Positions 32,367-44,572 of a DNA stretch of 64,000 nucleotides are shown piece by piece. The stretch is from NCBI GenBank assembly GCA_949318235.1, contig OX439137.1, forward strand, positions 17,830,187-17,894,186. Reading direction: 5' to 3'. The number at the start of each line of letters is the position of its first letter. Position 1 is the first letter of the stretch. Source of the stretch: Ecdyonurus torrentis (Eukaryota; Arthropoda; Insecta; Ephemeroptera; Heptageniidae). The notes beneath the pieces were generated by a model. The model was not told where the DNA came from, did not search any database, and saw only the letters and a program-made list of their open reading frames with translations. Both the position numbers and the translations under genes were made by a program.

Positions 32367-32737
32367 GATAGTATAGAGCTGCTCACTTTCCGTTATAGAT
32401 TTAACATCAAAATATGACATAAATCAATAGTACTTTTATACAAGTTTTATTTTATTTGCGAAGTATTTATATTGATTTAACAATTTTAAAATATTGTTAA
32501 TGTTTTACCAATAATTTAGATAATATAAATATTTCTCGAGATGTCACTACCACCTTGCTTTTAGCTTGTTTTTATTTTACTATCTTAAATAATAGATAAT
32601 AAATTATTGTTACTATGAACTGCCTGGGTCAATAAAGATTATTATTTTTATAATCAAATAATCGCTGATTCATTTTTTTTTTTTTTTTTTTTTGCTTGCA
32701 AGGATTAACAAGGATTAGCTGCAACTTACTGCAATTA
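31921..32737. other. unassigned, with A/T runs
   Basis: Poly(A) at about 32339-32365 and poly(T) at about 32674-32693. TATGAACTGCCTGGGTCAAT near 32614 is the inverse of a segment near 62010 and of a diverged one near 38865, possibly a 3' end fragment of an unidentified element. Confidence 0.4.
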
Positions 32738-33117
32738 GTTGTCAACTTACTTTTTTTATCATTTAGAGTACAAGATTGATAATTACCATACCTTATTATC
32801 CATGAATTAGACACCAACACATTGATTTTGTATTTATTTTCCTTTTTAACTGTTATTTCACGTATCTGACGTCACAATGTACGACCGCCAATCACAGTCA
32901 CCTCTCTGGTTACGTGGTAAATTTAAGCCCCTCCCTCAAGTTCTTTACCCCTATCACGGCACCATCGGTACATTGTGACGTCAGATGCGTGAAATAACCG
33001 TCAAAATAAAAATAAATACAAAATCAACATGTTGGTGTCTAATTCATGGATAATAAGGTATGGTAATTATCAATCTAGTATTCTAAATTATAAAAAAGTA
33101 AGTTAACAAGGGCTTTA
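32738..33117. mobile_element. foldback MITE-I copy 1
   Basis: About 380 bp palindromic element. The left arm GTCAACTTACTTTTTTTATC ... GAATTAGACACCAACACATT ... ATCTGACGTCACAATGTAC is repeated in inverse order on the right. The loop contains CCAATCACAGTCACCTC and AAGCCCCTCCCTCAAG. Each arm has a TGACGTCA. Confidence 0.85.
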
Positions 33118-33119
33118 AA

Positions 33120-33443
33120 AGCACGTCTAGCATTTTTTGCAGTCGCGTGTTCATTTTTTATACCAAACTTGATAATTATTTAAAATAAATTTAGATTTTG
33201 ATTGTAGCCCACTCTTACATAACATAACACGCAGAAAAAAAATAACAAAGAAGGTGCCCGAGTTGGACCGGAAATCATTAAGAAAGAACTATATTTTCAT
33301 ACTAATTATTGGTACATTATTTATTTCCAACAAAACAAACACTATAATTTTCAAATGAAATTGTAAAACTGATGCATATTGTTATGCATCGACTCGTATA
33401 AACTCAGATAAAAATACCTAAAATATTTTGAGTCTCGTTTTTA
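33120..33443. other. unassigned
   Basis: No recognised feature apart from a segment AAAACAAACACTATAATTTT (about 33331) that recurs near 63915. Confidence 0.4.
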
Positions 33444-33584
33444 AGCTAAGTTACTGCAGAGGGGGCACACTAGCCGCTGTGACGTCACGTGTATAATTAG
33501 GAGCAATGCAAAACTTTTGGGTAAAACAATTCACGTGACGTCACAACAGCCTAGTGAACACCCCCCCCCCCCCCTGAACTTAGT
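33444..33584. mobile_element. MITE-O (about 140 bp, inverted repeats with TGACGTCACGTG)
   Basis: The left arm GCTAAGTTACTGCAGAGGGG-CACACTAG-CTGTGACGTCACGTG is matched inversely by CACGTGACGTCACAACAGCC-TAG-TG-(C)n-TGAACTTAG. There is a run of 14 C at about 33561-33574. A single copy in this window. Confidence 0.65.
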
Positions 33585-33597
33585 GTACTCTAAGGAC

Positions 33598-33946
33598 TTA
33601 AAGGAATAGACTAGAGAAAACATATGCATTTATATCACAAAACACTTGATGGGACTTACATAAATAACTTTAGTTTGTCTCAAAACCCAACTGTAGCTTC
33701 GTAGCAGTGATCAGAAATTTCGATTTATACAGCCCGCACAACATTTTCATACTAATTTTTGCATGTTTCTGACGTCATAAACATGAATAGTCACGCAAAT
33801 TGCATACTTTACAGTTTTTGCACGTTCTCTCGTGAGGCTACAATAACATTCTGGTAAAAATTGTCAACAGTTTTGAAGATCCCATTTCATGTTTATTCAT
33901 TAAAAAGCACATTTTGTTTTATGTTTTATGTGGTCTATGGCTTTAA
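33598..33946 (-). mobile_element. MITE-B copy 4, full length with TTAA both sides
   Basis: TTAAAGGAATAGACTAGAGA to TTATGTGGTCTATGGCTTTAA, about 349 bp including the TTAA sites. TCTGACGTCATAAACATGAA is inside. Confidence 0.9.
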
Positions 33947-34105
33947 GTATTTGAGAAGTAGGTATACAAATGTTTTGAGAGTGTATGTTTCAGTTTAAGC
34001 CAGGCAATATATTTGGACGTACAGAAATACAAGGTTAATCTGACACGTATTATATTTTTAGTTGCTTCCAATCTGGAGCAGTCACGTAGCTGTGAATTTG
34101 GATTA

Positions 34106-34109
<4 letters not shown>

Positions 34110-34185
<76 letters not shown>
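34110..34185. repeat. (GA)n microsatellite
   Basis: Pure GA tract, about 38 units. Confidence 0.95.
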
Positions 34186-34187
<2 letters not shown>

Positions 34188-34416
34188 ATTTGGGCTCAAA
34201 AACTTTTTCCTTTAAAAGCCGCTCAGTGCATTCAAATGATTTTTTTTTCTTTTTATAATCCTCTTATAAAAATTTTATTTCTATATTTTGTATCGAGAGG
34301 GATCATGTGGGCGTGGTCACCATCACCAGCAGAAATCCTTATTGTTAATCTTAATGCCGGCTATTTAACACTACACTAACCTCGTTAAAAATATCACTTT
34401 TTTTTTTAAATAATAT

Positions 34417-34931
34417 TAGTTTTCTAACGCACTAACAAGAGGCTTCTACAATGTTAAATTAGTACATTTTACTGTCCTAAAACACGTAAAAGTATGTCTA
34501 GTATTCCACATTTAAATATTTGTTACCTTAGTGCAGTAGTTTTCTCACAAACACACTAACAAGAGGCTTCTACAATGTTAAATTAGTACATTTTACTGTC
34601 TTAAAACATGTAAAAGTATGTCTAGTATTCCACATTTAAATATTTGTGACCTCAGTGCAGTAGTTTTCTCACAAACACACTAACAAGAGGCTTCTACAAT
34701 GTTAAATTACTACATTTTATTGTCTTAAAACACGTAAAAGTATGTCTAGTATTCTACATTTAAATATTTGTGACCTCAGTGCAGTAGTTTTCTCACAAAC
34801 ACACTAACAAGAGGCTTCTACAATGTTAAATTAGTACATTTTACCGTCCTAAAACATGTAAAAGTATGTCTAGTATTCCACATTTAAATATTTGTGACCT
34901 CAGTGCAGTATAGTAGTTTTCTCACAAACAG
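34417..34931 (-). repeat. 124 bp satellite, cluster 3 (about 4 units)
   Basis: The longest cluster. Consecutive antisense units start at ACACACTAACAAGAGGCTTC every 124-126 bp with only a few differences each, for example CCTAAAACA versus CTTAAAACA. Confidence 0.92.
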
Positions 34932-35187
34932 TAAAAATATTTTTTACTCTACATACTAAACCGTTTATCTGCAAATTTAAAAGAAAGCAACGCATATAAT
35001 ATATATGTATATATATATATATATATAATAACATATTTCAATATTAAAAGCATTGACAATAAAAAGCCATATATAATACTTTGGTGGTTTTGTGATGTAA
35101 AAAGACATTTCATGTTTTCCTTATTGGATTTGTATTGTGTGGTGCACAACAAGGTAGTGGTGTGGGATCATCTAATTGTCTGACTAC

Positions 35188-35378
<191 letters not shown>

Positions 35379-35454
35379 CGAGGAAGAAATCACTTTTTCC
35401 TGCTTTCATGCCACAAACAAACTAGCAATTTTACAATACAAAATTGAATATTTT

Positions 35455-35741
35455 ACACATGAATAAAAATAAATACGTAATAATTATGTTAGCTTATTTT
35501 CAGAACAATTTGTTCAATACAACATAATTTATGCTATGTAACATAATAGCTATTTTGTAATAGCATAAATATTATGTTATATAATACATATAATGATAAG
35601 TTAGAATAGTATAATTAATTATGCTGTACAACATAATTATACTGATGTTACATAATTATTATGCAATATAGCATAAATTATGCTGTATTCAGCAAATTGT
35701 GCTGCAAATAAGCTAGCATAATTATTATTATTTGGTCCGTG
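35455..35741. mobile_element. MITE-C, inverted dimer
   Basis: A copy beginning AATAAAAATAAATACGTAAT is joined to an inverted copy ending ATTATTATTTGGTCCGTG, so both outer ends are the CACGG-type terminus. Confidence 0.7.
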
Positions 35742-35784
35742 CATGATAGAAGTCAAGTAACAGACACGTAAAACCTACATTGTA

Positions 35785-35992
35785 CAAAATGTTCAGTTCC
35801 ATAGATGTAACTCTTCAGTACAAACCAATAACTTGGTTGACAAAAGTTTAAACAGTAACTTGTTAGTATAAACGTTATTTCTTCAGTGCTAAATAGTTAG
35901 CTCTGCACATCTTAAAAAACTTTGTATATATATCTAATATATTTATTGTAAAAAAGTCTAAAAACTAACTTTTTAGTTACATTTTCCGTACA
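35785..35992 (+). mobile_element. MITE-F copy 4
   Basis: CATAGATGTAACTCTTCAGT to AGTTACATTTTCCGTACAG. Nearly identical in the core to copies 2 and 3. Confidence 0.8.
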
Positions 35993-36306
35993 GATAAATG
36001 CAGCAGCTAACACCTCAACTGATACTGGTGCTCAAGTAAAAATATGTCAACTTATTTAAGTTGAAAATTTAATGTAACTCGCTTTACGTAGATGTTAGCC
36101 ACCATTTGCACACGCAGGTCTAGCAACCTATGTTCTATCATGTATGAACCTATCAACCTATGTTCATGTATAAACTATGTCTATCAACCTATTTTCTGTT
36201 TGTCACACTTTGCCTCAAAATTGTGTGAATATCTGCTCTGTGGAAGATACGCATTGCTCCATACCTGCCTTGCTGCTAGTCGTAAATCTAGCTAGTTTTT
36301 TGTGTG

Positions 36307-36307
<1 letters not shown>

Positions 36308-36392
<85 letters not shown>

Positions 36393-36768
36393 AGAAAGAA
36401 TAAGTAGAAACAGAAATAGAAAAAGAGAAAAATCAAAAAGAAAAAAGAAAAAAAGAAAAACTAAAGAGGTTAAGAGAGAGAGAGAAAATAAGTATAGAAA
36501 GAGATAGAGAGAGCAGAAAAATAAAGTAGGGAAAGAGAAAAAAGAATAGAAAAAAGTAGAAATAGAGAAAATATAAAAACAAAGAGAGATAGAAAGAAAA
36601 AATAAGTAGAGAGAAAGTAAGAGAGAAAAAATAGAGTAAAAGAAAAGATAAAAACAAAGAGAGGAAGAGGAAGAAAATAAGTAGAGAGAGAGACAGACAG
36701 AGAGAGACAGAGAGAGAGACAGAGAGAGACAGAAAGAGAGAAAATAAGGAGATATAGAAAGAGAGCTA
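36308..36768. repeat. (GA)n and degenerate purine-rich tract
   Basis: About 84 bp of pure GA followed by about 375 bp of irregular A/G with scattered T/C (AAATA, GACAG). It behaves as a polypurine block on the + strand; the K/R/E and L/F/S ORFs are artefacts. Confidence 0.93.
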
Positions 36769-37081
36769 GAAATGAATTATTTGCATAAATTTCATGCAAA
36801 TTACAATTTTGTTGAAATAATGTGGACATATTTCATATTATATATCACATAAAATATTTTCAAGCAGATGTCTTCTACTATATTTTACAGTTTCAAAAAT
36901 TGGATATACGTCGCGTATTCAACTGAATTTATTTTATTATTTCAGTTCTTTTACTAAAAATATCTGTGCATCATTTATCAGTCCATATTGCTTTTTTATG
37001 TAACGGTGCATTCACATTTTCTTTTGCTTCTGTAATTTTGCTCACAAAAAAAAATACCTGCAATTAAAAAAAAACTGTTAC

Positions 37082-37416
37082 CTAAAGGCATAGAAAACAT
37101 TTTTTTAATTATTAAACACAAAAAGGGATCTACAAAACTGAATTCAATTTTTACCAGAATGTTAATGTAGCCCCACAAGAGAGCGTGAAAAAACTGTAAA
37201 GTATGCAATTTACGTGACTATTCATGTTTATGACGTCAGAAACATGCAAAAATTAGTATGACAAATGTTGTGCGGGTTGCAAAAAACAAAATTTTCTGAT
37301 CACTGCTACGGAGCTACGGTTGTGTTTTGAGACAAACTAATGTTATTAATGTAAGTCTCGACATCAAGTGTTTTGTGATATAAATGCTTAGGTTTTCTTC
37401 TGGTCTATTTCTTTAA
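37082..37416 (+). mobile_element. MITE-B copy 5
   Basis: CTAAAGGCATAGAAAACA to TCTGGTCTATTTCTTTAA; the right TTAA is intact. Internal TTATGACGTCAGAAACATGC. Confidence 0.85.
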
Positions 37417-37439
37417 GGGTTGTATTAGATGGGTAATAT

Positions 37440-37745
37440 TAAACAAATAAAACTTGCAAACTTTATGATGACATTTGAAAGTTAACAGTAACAGCTACCT
37501 ATGATAACATTTTCACCATCAGATAAGAGAGACAATAAGTATTGAAATTAACATGGACTCTTATGGGACTCAACCTCAAAAAAATCATAATTTAAAATCT
37601 AGCATGGTGACCACCCAAATTTTCAAAATTTTTGAAGATACCTAATCCTAATATATAATATATAATGTATCACTGGGGGAAATTTCAGTTTTTTCTTTCT
37701 TTATAATTTTTTCAGTCGAATTCCGCAGTACCTGATTGCCCGCCT
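37440..37745 (+). mobile_element. MITE-H copy 5
   Basis: AACAGCTACCTATGATAACA, AGCATGGTGACCACCCAAAT and CGCAGTACCTGATTGCCCGCC. The same layout as copy 1. Confidence 0.72.
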
Positions 37746-37758
37746 ATATAATATATGC

Positions 37759-37759
37759 A

Positions 37760-37821
<62 letters not shown>

Positions 37822-37828
37822 TATAATG
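37759..37828. repeat. (AT)n microsatellite
   Basis: AT tract at the 3' end of MITE-H. Confidence 0.93.
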
Positions 37829-38082
37829 CTTGTCAACATTAATTATAATTTTTTATTAAAATTTTGATATTTAAAAGAGATATGAAAAATAAACGTCAGT
37901 GAACTAATTATACAATTATATTAATTAACGGTTTGAATGTAACTGGTCTTGACATGCTAATTACAACATATACAATTGTGACAAATAAAAGTACAAAAGT
38001 GAGTGCAGTTGACATTGTTCATATAGCATTTTCAATTATCAACTTTTTATTATTATTATTTTCAGAAAAATATATAAAATAA

Positions 38083-38260
38083 TTTTTAATATATTTATGT
38101 AATTATAGCATGATACTAGATTAGAACATATAAATAATTATGCTGTACAACATAAAATTTATGCGTTGTAACATAGTTATTATGCAGTATAAATTATGCG
38201 GTATTGAAAAAATTGTGCTGAAAATGAGCTAGCAGAATTATTACTTTTTTATTATTTATA
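38083..38260. mobile_element. MITE-C copy 10
   Basis: Diverged copy (CAACATAAAATTTATGCG, GAAAATGAGCTAGCAGAATT). Confidence 0.6.
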
Positions 38261-38284
38261 TTGTGATAGATTTGTTTTACTTTC

Positions 38285-38467
<183 letters not shown>

Positions 38468-38549
38468 ATAATTCGTAATTCCTATAATTTTAGCTTCATT
38501 GTCATTCTTAGTAAAGAAGCAAAATAAGAAGAGAAATCGATAGATTTTT

Positions 38550-38856
38550 ATAGGGTGGTTTCATTCATGTTAAAGTCGACGTCATAAGTGAGTACTAAAT
38601 AACATGAGCCGTTATCGAATAAAGTCACATTTTGCCAGTTTAAAAATACTTCACAATATTTTTGAGAGCATTGATGTTGTTAACAGGTTGAATTAGGTTT
38701 TCAAGTATGCAAGAAAAATAATAATAACCAAAAAATAGCTCATTTTCCAAAGAAAATAGCCAAAAACTAGGTTTGTCCTATGCTGAGTAATGTTATTTAT
38801 TGCTCAAGAAGATAATCAAAAAGCATTCAGAATGACGTCATGCGTACACACCCTAT
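38550..38856 (+). mobile_element. MITE-A copy (GGGTGG variant)
   Basis: TATAGGGTGGTTTCATTCAT to GCGTACACACCCTAT. Closest to the copy at 5190, with TAATGTTATTTATTGCTC and TCAGAATGACGTCATGCG. Confidence 0.85.
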
Positions 38857-38937
38857 TGCCCCAGGCAGTTGATAGCAACTTTATTGAACAAGCGTTGGTT
38901 TTGGCATATTTAAATTTAGACAATACTCTAACACTTA

Positions 38938-39299
38938 AATCCCTTGTCAACTTACTTTTTTATCATTTAGAATACTAGATTGATAATTATCCATGAATTA
39001 GACACCAACACTTTGATTTTGTATTTATTTTTCATTTTGACGCTTATTTCACGCATCTGACGTCACAATGTACCGATGGTGCCGTGATAGAGGTAAAGAA
39101 CTTGAGGGAGGGGCTTAAATTTATTACGTGACTGTGATTGGTGGTGGTACATTGTGATGTCAGATGCGTGAAATAACCGTCAAAATAAAAATAAATACAA
39201 AATCAACGTGTTGGTGTCTAATTTATGGATAATAAGGTATAGTACGTAATTATCTATCTAGTATTCTAAATGATAAAAAAGTAAGTTGACAAGGGCTTT
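38938..39299. mobile_element. foldback MITE-I copy 2
   Basis: AATCCCTTGTCAACTTAC to its inverse GTAAGTTGACAAGGGCTTT. Arms contain GAATTAGACACCAACACTTT and TCTGACGTCACAATGTACCG. The loop GGCTTAAATTTATTACGTGA matches copy 1 in inverted orientation. Confidence 0.87.
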
Positions 39300-39619
39300 C
39301 TTTTTATACATAATATGTTTCTATAAATTTCTGTATGTTCATGTTCAATCAATAGATACTAATGGCTGGTCTTACAAAGGTATGTAATTACTTACTCTAT
39401 ACAGTTCTGTGTAGTTTTTACATGGCTAAGTAATAGAGCGAACACTTGTATACAACTTGGCCAGCAAATAAATTTTACACAAACTTTTTTCTTTCTTGTA
39501 CATTATCCTGCCTTGCTCTAACATATAGGTGTAAAAACTTTGCAGCTTTCACATTTACTACGCTTTGTAATCAAGTAAGACGGTCTACAGGTGTCCTAAT
39601 GTAAGAATGATAACGGAAG

Positions 39620-39755
39620 TATAGGGTGTATCCGCATGACGTCATATTTACTGCACTTGGAGACCATACTGTTTAAGATTGCTCAGCATAGAACAAATTT
39701 ATTTTTAGGCAATTTTCTTTGAAAAATCAGTTAATTTTTTATTATTGTGTTATAT
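39620..39755 (-). mobile_element. MITE-A half copy
   Basis: TATAGGGTGTATCCGCATGA, TGACGTCATATTTACTGCAC and ATTGCTCAGCATAGAAC, truncated shortly before MITE-J. Confidence 0.7.
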
Positions 39756-39782
39756 GTATGCTAATTACGAGTTTCAATGTTT

Positions 39783-39998
39783 AACAAAGAGAAGAACTGT
39801 TAATTGACTCACATATGATGGCCTTACGTAACCCCATGGTAGCCCCGCAAACTTGCGTTCATCGCAACGAGATATGAAACCTGCTACAACATTTTCTATA
39901 GTAAAGCCGTAACTATGATGTAAAAGATACAGGACGGTTTGCATATCTCGCAGGATGATCACGAGTTTGCGGGGCTACGGAAGGGCTTTGGTCCATAA
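39783..39998. mobile_element. palindromic MITE-J copy 1
   Basis: Inverted arms around GGTAGCCCCGCAAACTTGCG / GTTTGCGGGGCTACGGAAGG and GCATATCTCGCAGGATGA. The outer part is AGAAGAACTGTTAATTGACTC. It ends exactly where MITE-D begins. Confidence 0.75.
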
Positions 39999-40226
39999 CA
40001 TGGAAAAAAAATTAGTAGCTATGGCAGGTACATGACTCCTGTAATATGCAATAGGTACATTTTAATTTGGAACAGGTAGTTATAAACTACAATACCACTT
40101 AATCTAAGTGAGTCACAACTTTATTGTAGCATATTGCACCTGCATTAGCAGGTATTATTGTAGTTTAATAATACCTGGGTTCTAGCTTATATGTCTACCT
40201 ATTGCAATTTTAATTTTATTTGCATG
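39999..40226 (+). mobile_element. MITE-D copy 3
   Basis: CATGGAAAAAAAATTAGTAG to AATTTTATTTGCATG, with TACCTGCATTAGCAGGTATT inside. Confidence 0.8.
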
Positions 40227-40240
40227 TGTGAGTTTATCTT

Positions 40241-40350
40241 AATGCTGTTCGTAAACCCTGTTCTCTGCTCCTAAAGTGACGATCGCCTTTGGTTATTCAA
40301 ATTAAATGCGCATTTTTTGGTGCAAGAGAATAGCGTTTACGAACAGCATT
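40241..40350 (+). mobile_element. MITE-G copy 3, 110 bp
   Basis: AATGCTGTTCGTAAACCC to GCGTTTACGAACAGCATT. Both termini intact. Confidence 0.9.
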
Positions 40351-40514
40351 CTTCTCATTATTTATCATTGAAGATGCCATGTTGTAACCACTGAACTTAC
40401 TCTTTAAGGTGGGACAGCTGTATAATATAGAATCTCATTTGTGTTTTTGTACAACAAACATTATTGATTGATTTATTGGCTGATACTCATTTTTTTGTAC
40501 TTATGTCTTTTTAG

Positions 40515-40518
40515 AGAG

Positions 40519-40567
<49 letters not shown>
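40515..40567. repeat. (GA)n microsatellite
   Basis: GA tract, about 25 units. Confidence 0.94.
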
Positions 40568-40571
<4 letters not shown>

Positions 40572-40805
40572 TTCAATAATGAAAAATATTTCTTTGATGC
40601 CGCCGAGTCTTTTTGTTTTTTTCAATTTAATTGCTTTGTATTTGCAGACACAAGTAAGTTTGCAAACTTTTGACATTGATATTTGTACAAAATATAACTG
40701 CGCCGTCAGTTGAACAGTTCTCTTGCTCGGCTAGACTTGTAATTATACAACATGCCTAAGTTTTACAGACAAAATATTTTATCTTGCTTTCAAAACTCCA
40801 TGGTC

Positions 40806-41110
40806 TAGGGTGTATGCATGCATGTTAAAGTCGACGCCATGTTGGAAAACACAATAACATGGGTGGCATAGGAAAGTAACTCATTTTTGCCAGTTTAAAA
40901 CCACTATGTAATATTTTTGAGAGCATTGATGTTGTAAATATGTTGAATTAGTATCTCAAGTATGTGAGAAAATAACAATAACAAAAAATTAACAGATTTT
41001 TCAAAGAAAATTGCCTTAAAGGAAGTTTTCCCTATGCTCAGCAATGTTATTCACTACTCTAGTATGGCCTCCAAGCGCATTAAATATGACGTCATCTGCA
41101 TACACCCTAT
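40806..41110 (+). mobile_element. MITE-A copy
   Basis: TAGGGTGTATGCATGCATGT to CTGCATACACCCTATA. Complete body with GTCGACGCCATGTTGGA and AAGCGCATTAAATATGACGT. Confidence 0.87.
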
Positions 41111-41137
41111 AGTAGTTCACGTATCCCACTTGCATGT

Positions 41138-41364
41138 ACGGAAAACATAAATTTAATAAATTATTCAGATACATATCAATAACTCTTTAGTACTAAACAA
41201 TAACTCTCTCGCAAAAAGTTTAAAGAGTAACTCGTTAGTACAAAAGTAAATTCTTTAGCGGTAAATAGATAACTCTTTAGATTCTAAAAAGTTTAGTATG
41301 TATCTAAAGAATTTATTATGAAAAAACTCTAAATAGTATCTCTTTAGATTATTTTTTCCATGTG
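41138..41364 (+). mobile_element. MITE-F copy 5, diverged but with both ends
   Basis: ACGGAAAACATAAATTTAAT to TTATTTTTTCCATGTG. The core is diverged (AACTCTTTAGTACTAAACAA). Confidence 0.72.
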
Positions 41365-41365
41365 C

Positions 41366-41600
41366 AAGAGTTCGCGGGTTCAATCCCAGTAACTTTTAAC
41401 AAGCCTCCAAGGTTTCCTCAGTCTGTTATGGCAAATGCCGGGATGTTTGCTATGACGTTGCCGAGCCGATATGCATGAACCCACATGTACACATACAGAG
41501 ATTTGGGATGCTTAAATGTAGTTGGAAAACTGCCAGTATCTCAGTAAGGTTTATTCAAAGTGCAAAAAAAAAATAAAATAAAAAAATAAATAAAATTAAA
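41366..41600 (+). mobile_element. SINE-3 (shares central domain with SINE-1)
   Basis: Begins with a T-arm-like AGTTCGCGGGTTCAATCCCA (B box). It then has CCAAGGTTTCCTCAGTCTGT-TATGGCAAATGCCGGG, which parallels CACGGTTTCTCTAGGCTGTC-ATGGTGAATGCCGGG of SINE-1. It continues into a different 3' part (TTTGGGATGCTTAAATGTAG) and an A-rich tail at 41562-41600. The head is 5'-truncated. Confidence 0.6.
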
Positions 41601-41831
41601 ATAAGATCAAAAAATATGTTAATGAAAATAATAATTGATGGCTTTTATTGGGCAAAATGAGGCTACAGAAGCTCTCAATTTAACCCAACTGTTTAACAGT
41701 ACAGTTAGTTACAATATTTAAATTAGTATAAACACAATATTGGTAAGTTATGAATAGGAATTTGAATTTTTATTGGAAAAATTCAAAATTCTAAAATAAT
41801 TTGAAAGTTAGAGTGAGTGTGTATGTGTGTG

Positions 41832-41834
<3 letters not shown>

Positions 41835-41891
<57 letters not shown>
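41835..41891. repeat. (GA)n microsatellite
   Basis: GA tract after a short GT-rich lead. Confidence 0.94.
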
Positions 41892-41893
<2 letters not shown>

Positions 41894-42181
41894 GCATATG
41901 TGAGTTATTTATTTTCAATAGATAATGTGAATTTGATGGTTATAATTATTAACGGTTTTTAATTAGGTGAAATCAGGCATAACAAATTAATCCAACTGTT
42001 TTACAGTAAAGTACGGTAAAATAAATAAATATTCATAGCGGGGTTGACATGACAAATTATTTTAAATATTTTTTTAGGGAAGTTTAATTTAAATTAGTTC
42101 AATTGCTAAATTACAATTTCATTTATTTACTTATATTCTATATAATTAATACTAAATAATTATTAAATACCTTTAAAATAA

Positions 42182-42182
<1 letters not shown>

Positions 42183-42214
<32 letters not shown>

Positions 42215-42244
42215 TGAAAGAGAGAGAGAGAGAGAGCGAGAGAG

Positions 42245-42278
<34 letters not shown>
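42183..42278. repeat. (GT)n-(GA)n compound microsatellite
   Basis: GT run to about 42218, then GA with GCGA interruptions. Confidence 0.94.
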
Positions 42279-42279
<1 letters not shown>

Positions 42280-42959
42280 AAGGACCGCTGTCCCAGACTT
42301 TATAAAAAATAAATTGAAATATCACTCAAATAATTTTTTTTTTTTGTAATTGTGGTTAAATGTAACAGTTTACCGACTGATATCTCGCAAACTAGACGGT
42401 CGCTAATTATAATATTAACACAAAGTAAAGAAGAAATGTTACTTGAAAGTTTAGCTACGTCAAACATGTGAAAATATGATCAAATATTTAAGTTATTACA
42501 CTTTAAAGATAATATGTATATGTAGAAATTCAAAATTTAGCGGCAAATTTTAGTCAAATTTAAATATATTTTAAAATTAAAAATATTGTTGAAACTTGTT
42601 TTTCGGTACACGAAATATGTATTTTAAATTTATTCGATTTTATTTGAAAATTCTAGTGTTTGTTTTGCTAGAAATAAATAACTATTATTGTGAAAATATA
42701 GTTCTTCTTTTAACGATTTCCGGAAGAATTTATAAAAGGTGAATTTCTCAATTGAGTTCAACAGCTGATTTTAAAACTGACTTTCATCTGTCTGCTTCAA
42801 GTAGCGAGTTTCTAATGAGAACTTAGCGAGTGTGAAAATTAAACATTTAGCCAGGGTTTTTAACTTTCATCTAATCTCTCTCTCTCTCTCTCTCTCACTC
42901 TCTTCCAGGGGTCATTTCCGGTTCAGAGAGCTTTGGAAAGAAGTTAAAAGACACACACA

Positions 42960-43008
<49 letters not shown>

Positions 43009-43214
43009 GGTATCGATTTACGTCTTCCTTTAATCAAAGAAATATAAAAGCTTTGAAAAGGGATCAGCTTCAATTAAATATATTTTTTCATTACTTTATT
43101 TCTACAGACATCATTGAGAAAACTTTTAAGGAAAACTAACTTGGATCCGCCATACGAAAAAAAAATCGTAGACAGGTATATAAATCCTATAAAGCTACTC
43201 TTCTATGTTAGATA
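42279..43214. other. unassigned, with CT/CA/GA tracts
   Basis: AT-rich with (CT)n at 42875-42897 and (CA)n-(GA)n at 42951-43000. No gene recognised. Confidence 0.5.
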
Positions 43215-43448
43215 ATGAGAAGAACTGTTCATAAACTGACATATGATGACCCAAAACCCTTCCGTAGCCCCGTAGACTCGTGATCATCCTGCGAGATATG
43301 CAACTTGACCCTATCTTTTACGTCATAGTTACGACTTTACTATAGAAAAGTTGTAGCGGGTTGCATATCTCGCAGGATGAGCGTAAGTTTGAGGGGCTAC
43401 GGAAGGTCTGTGGGTCATCATTATGTGAGTTTATGAACACTTCATCTT
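43215..43448. mobile_element. palindromic MITE-J copy 2, full length
   Basis: AATGAGAAGAACTGTTCATA with inverse TTATGAACACTTCATCTT. Inside, CCCTTCCGTAGCCCCG and CATCCTGCGAGATATGCAAC are repeated in inverse orientation around a TTTACGTCATAGTTACGAC loop. Confidence 0.85.
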
Positions 43449-43560
43449 AGGGTCGTTCTGTAAACTACACACAAAATGTAGCCAGTGCTCAGAACTTTTT
43501 CCTTTGTTAATAACATATGATCATGACGTCATTGCATATTCGAGACGTGTATTTGACTTT
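43449..43560 (+). repeat. dispersed repeat N, copy 2
   Basis: Matches 14286-14395 (TGTAAACTACACACAAAATG, TCCTTTGTTAATAACATATG, ATCATGACGTCATTGC). It directly follows MITE-J. Confidence 0.65.
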
Positions 43561-43845
43561 TACTTACGATTTATTTAAGAAATAAAATTTCTTAAGTACT
43601 TTTTTATAGTTGAAATTTATTTTTATATTTTTCTGCATACAAAAAAGTATCAAAAAAGCTTAATTTGAAAAAAAAAACTTATATATTTTGCTTGTGCAAG
43701 AATTTGACTTCCTAATAAAATGAGAAGATGCCTCATGTCATTCGGACACTCTCGTCAGACATGTACCGAGCTACAAGACGAGCCGTCTCACCTGTCGAGT
43801 CAAGTTTTTACACAAGCAAAAAATGTGATTTTTTTTTTTAATCAA

Positions 43846-43970
43846 ACAGTTTTCTCATGCTCTCTTGTGGGGCTACATCAACATTCTACTAAAAATTGTC
43901 AACAGTTTTGTAGATCCCATTTTGTGTTTATTTATTAAAAAGCACATGTTGCTTTATGTGGTCTATGGTA
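43846..43970 (-). mobile_element. MITE-B partial copy 6
   Basis: Only the 5' third is present, in antisense (CTCTTGTGGGGCTACATCAA to TTTATGTGGTCTATGG). Confidence 0.8.
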
Positions 43971-44570
43971 TGAAATAAAAAATTAGAAATTCACATTTGT
44001 ATCGATTTAGGACCATTTTCTCTTTTATAATATTTATGAAATAAAATGAGCCACTAAATTTTTGTTGTTTTTCTCATTATGACGTATTTGTACAGTTTAA
44101 TGAGGCAGGACAAGCTGGTACAGAGGTTCAACGTAATCCCCGACATTTTGCACTTAAACAATAATCACCAGTGGATATAATGTAGGCGTAATGATCGAGT
44201 GACCGAACAAACCACACTTTTAGTATAGCTCGCTAATTAAAATTAATAATTAAACACCAGCCAATATTGGAGGCGGCTTGATGGTTCAATATTTTGTTAG
44301 CTAAACATTAATTAATAATATTAATTATTTATAAATATTTGACAACTTTTACATATATTAATGGAAAGTATTTAATGTTTATGAAATACATTATTATAAT
44401 AACAATTGTATTTTTATTATTACTAGTAAATGTACGTTTTTTTTTTTTTTTTTTTTTTTTTTGCTTTTTTTCTTCTACTTTTCCGCCTGATATAAAAGAC
44501 TTATTAAGCTGTTCCATAATAAACTGAAAATACGTCAAAACATGTAGCATTAGAAAACTTGCATGTCAAA
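43971..44570. other. unassigned
   Basis: No recognised gene. T-run at about 44438-44462. Confidence 0.4.
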
Positions 44571-44572
44571 TG

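Noticed and set aside
34417..34931. CRISPR-like regular repeats
   Set aside because: The 124 bp units are contiguous tandem copies with no unique spacers, in a eukaryotic genome.
36177..36829. Basic K/R/E and hydrophobic L/F/S ORFs
   Set aside because: Frames of a degenerate purine tract, with no start context or motifs.
40654..40660. TTTGCAG-ACACAA-GTAAGT micro-exon pattern
   Set aside because: A 6 nt exon-like unit is easily produced by chance and has no supporting conservation or coding context.
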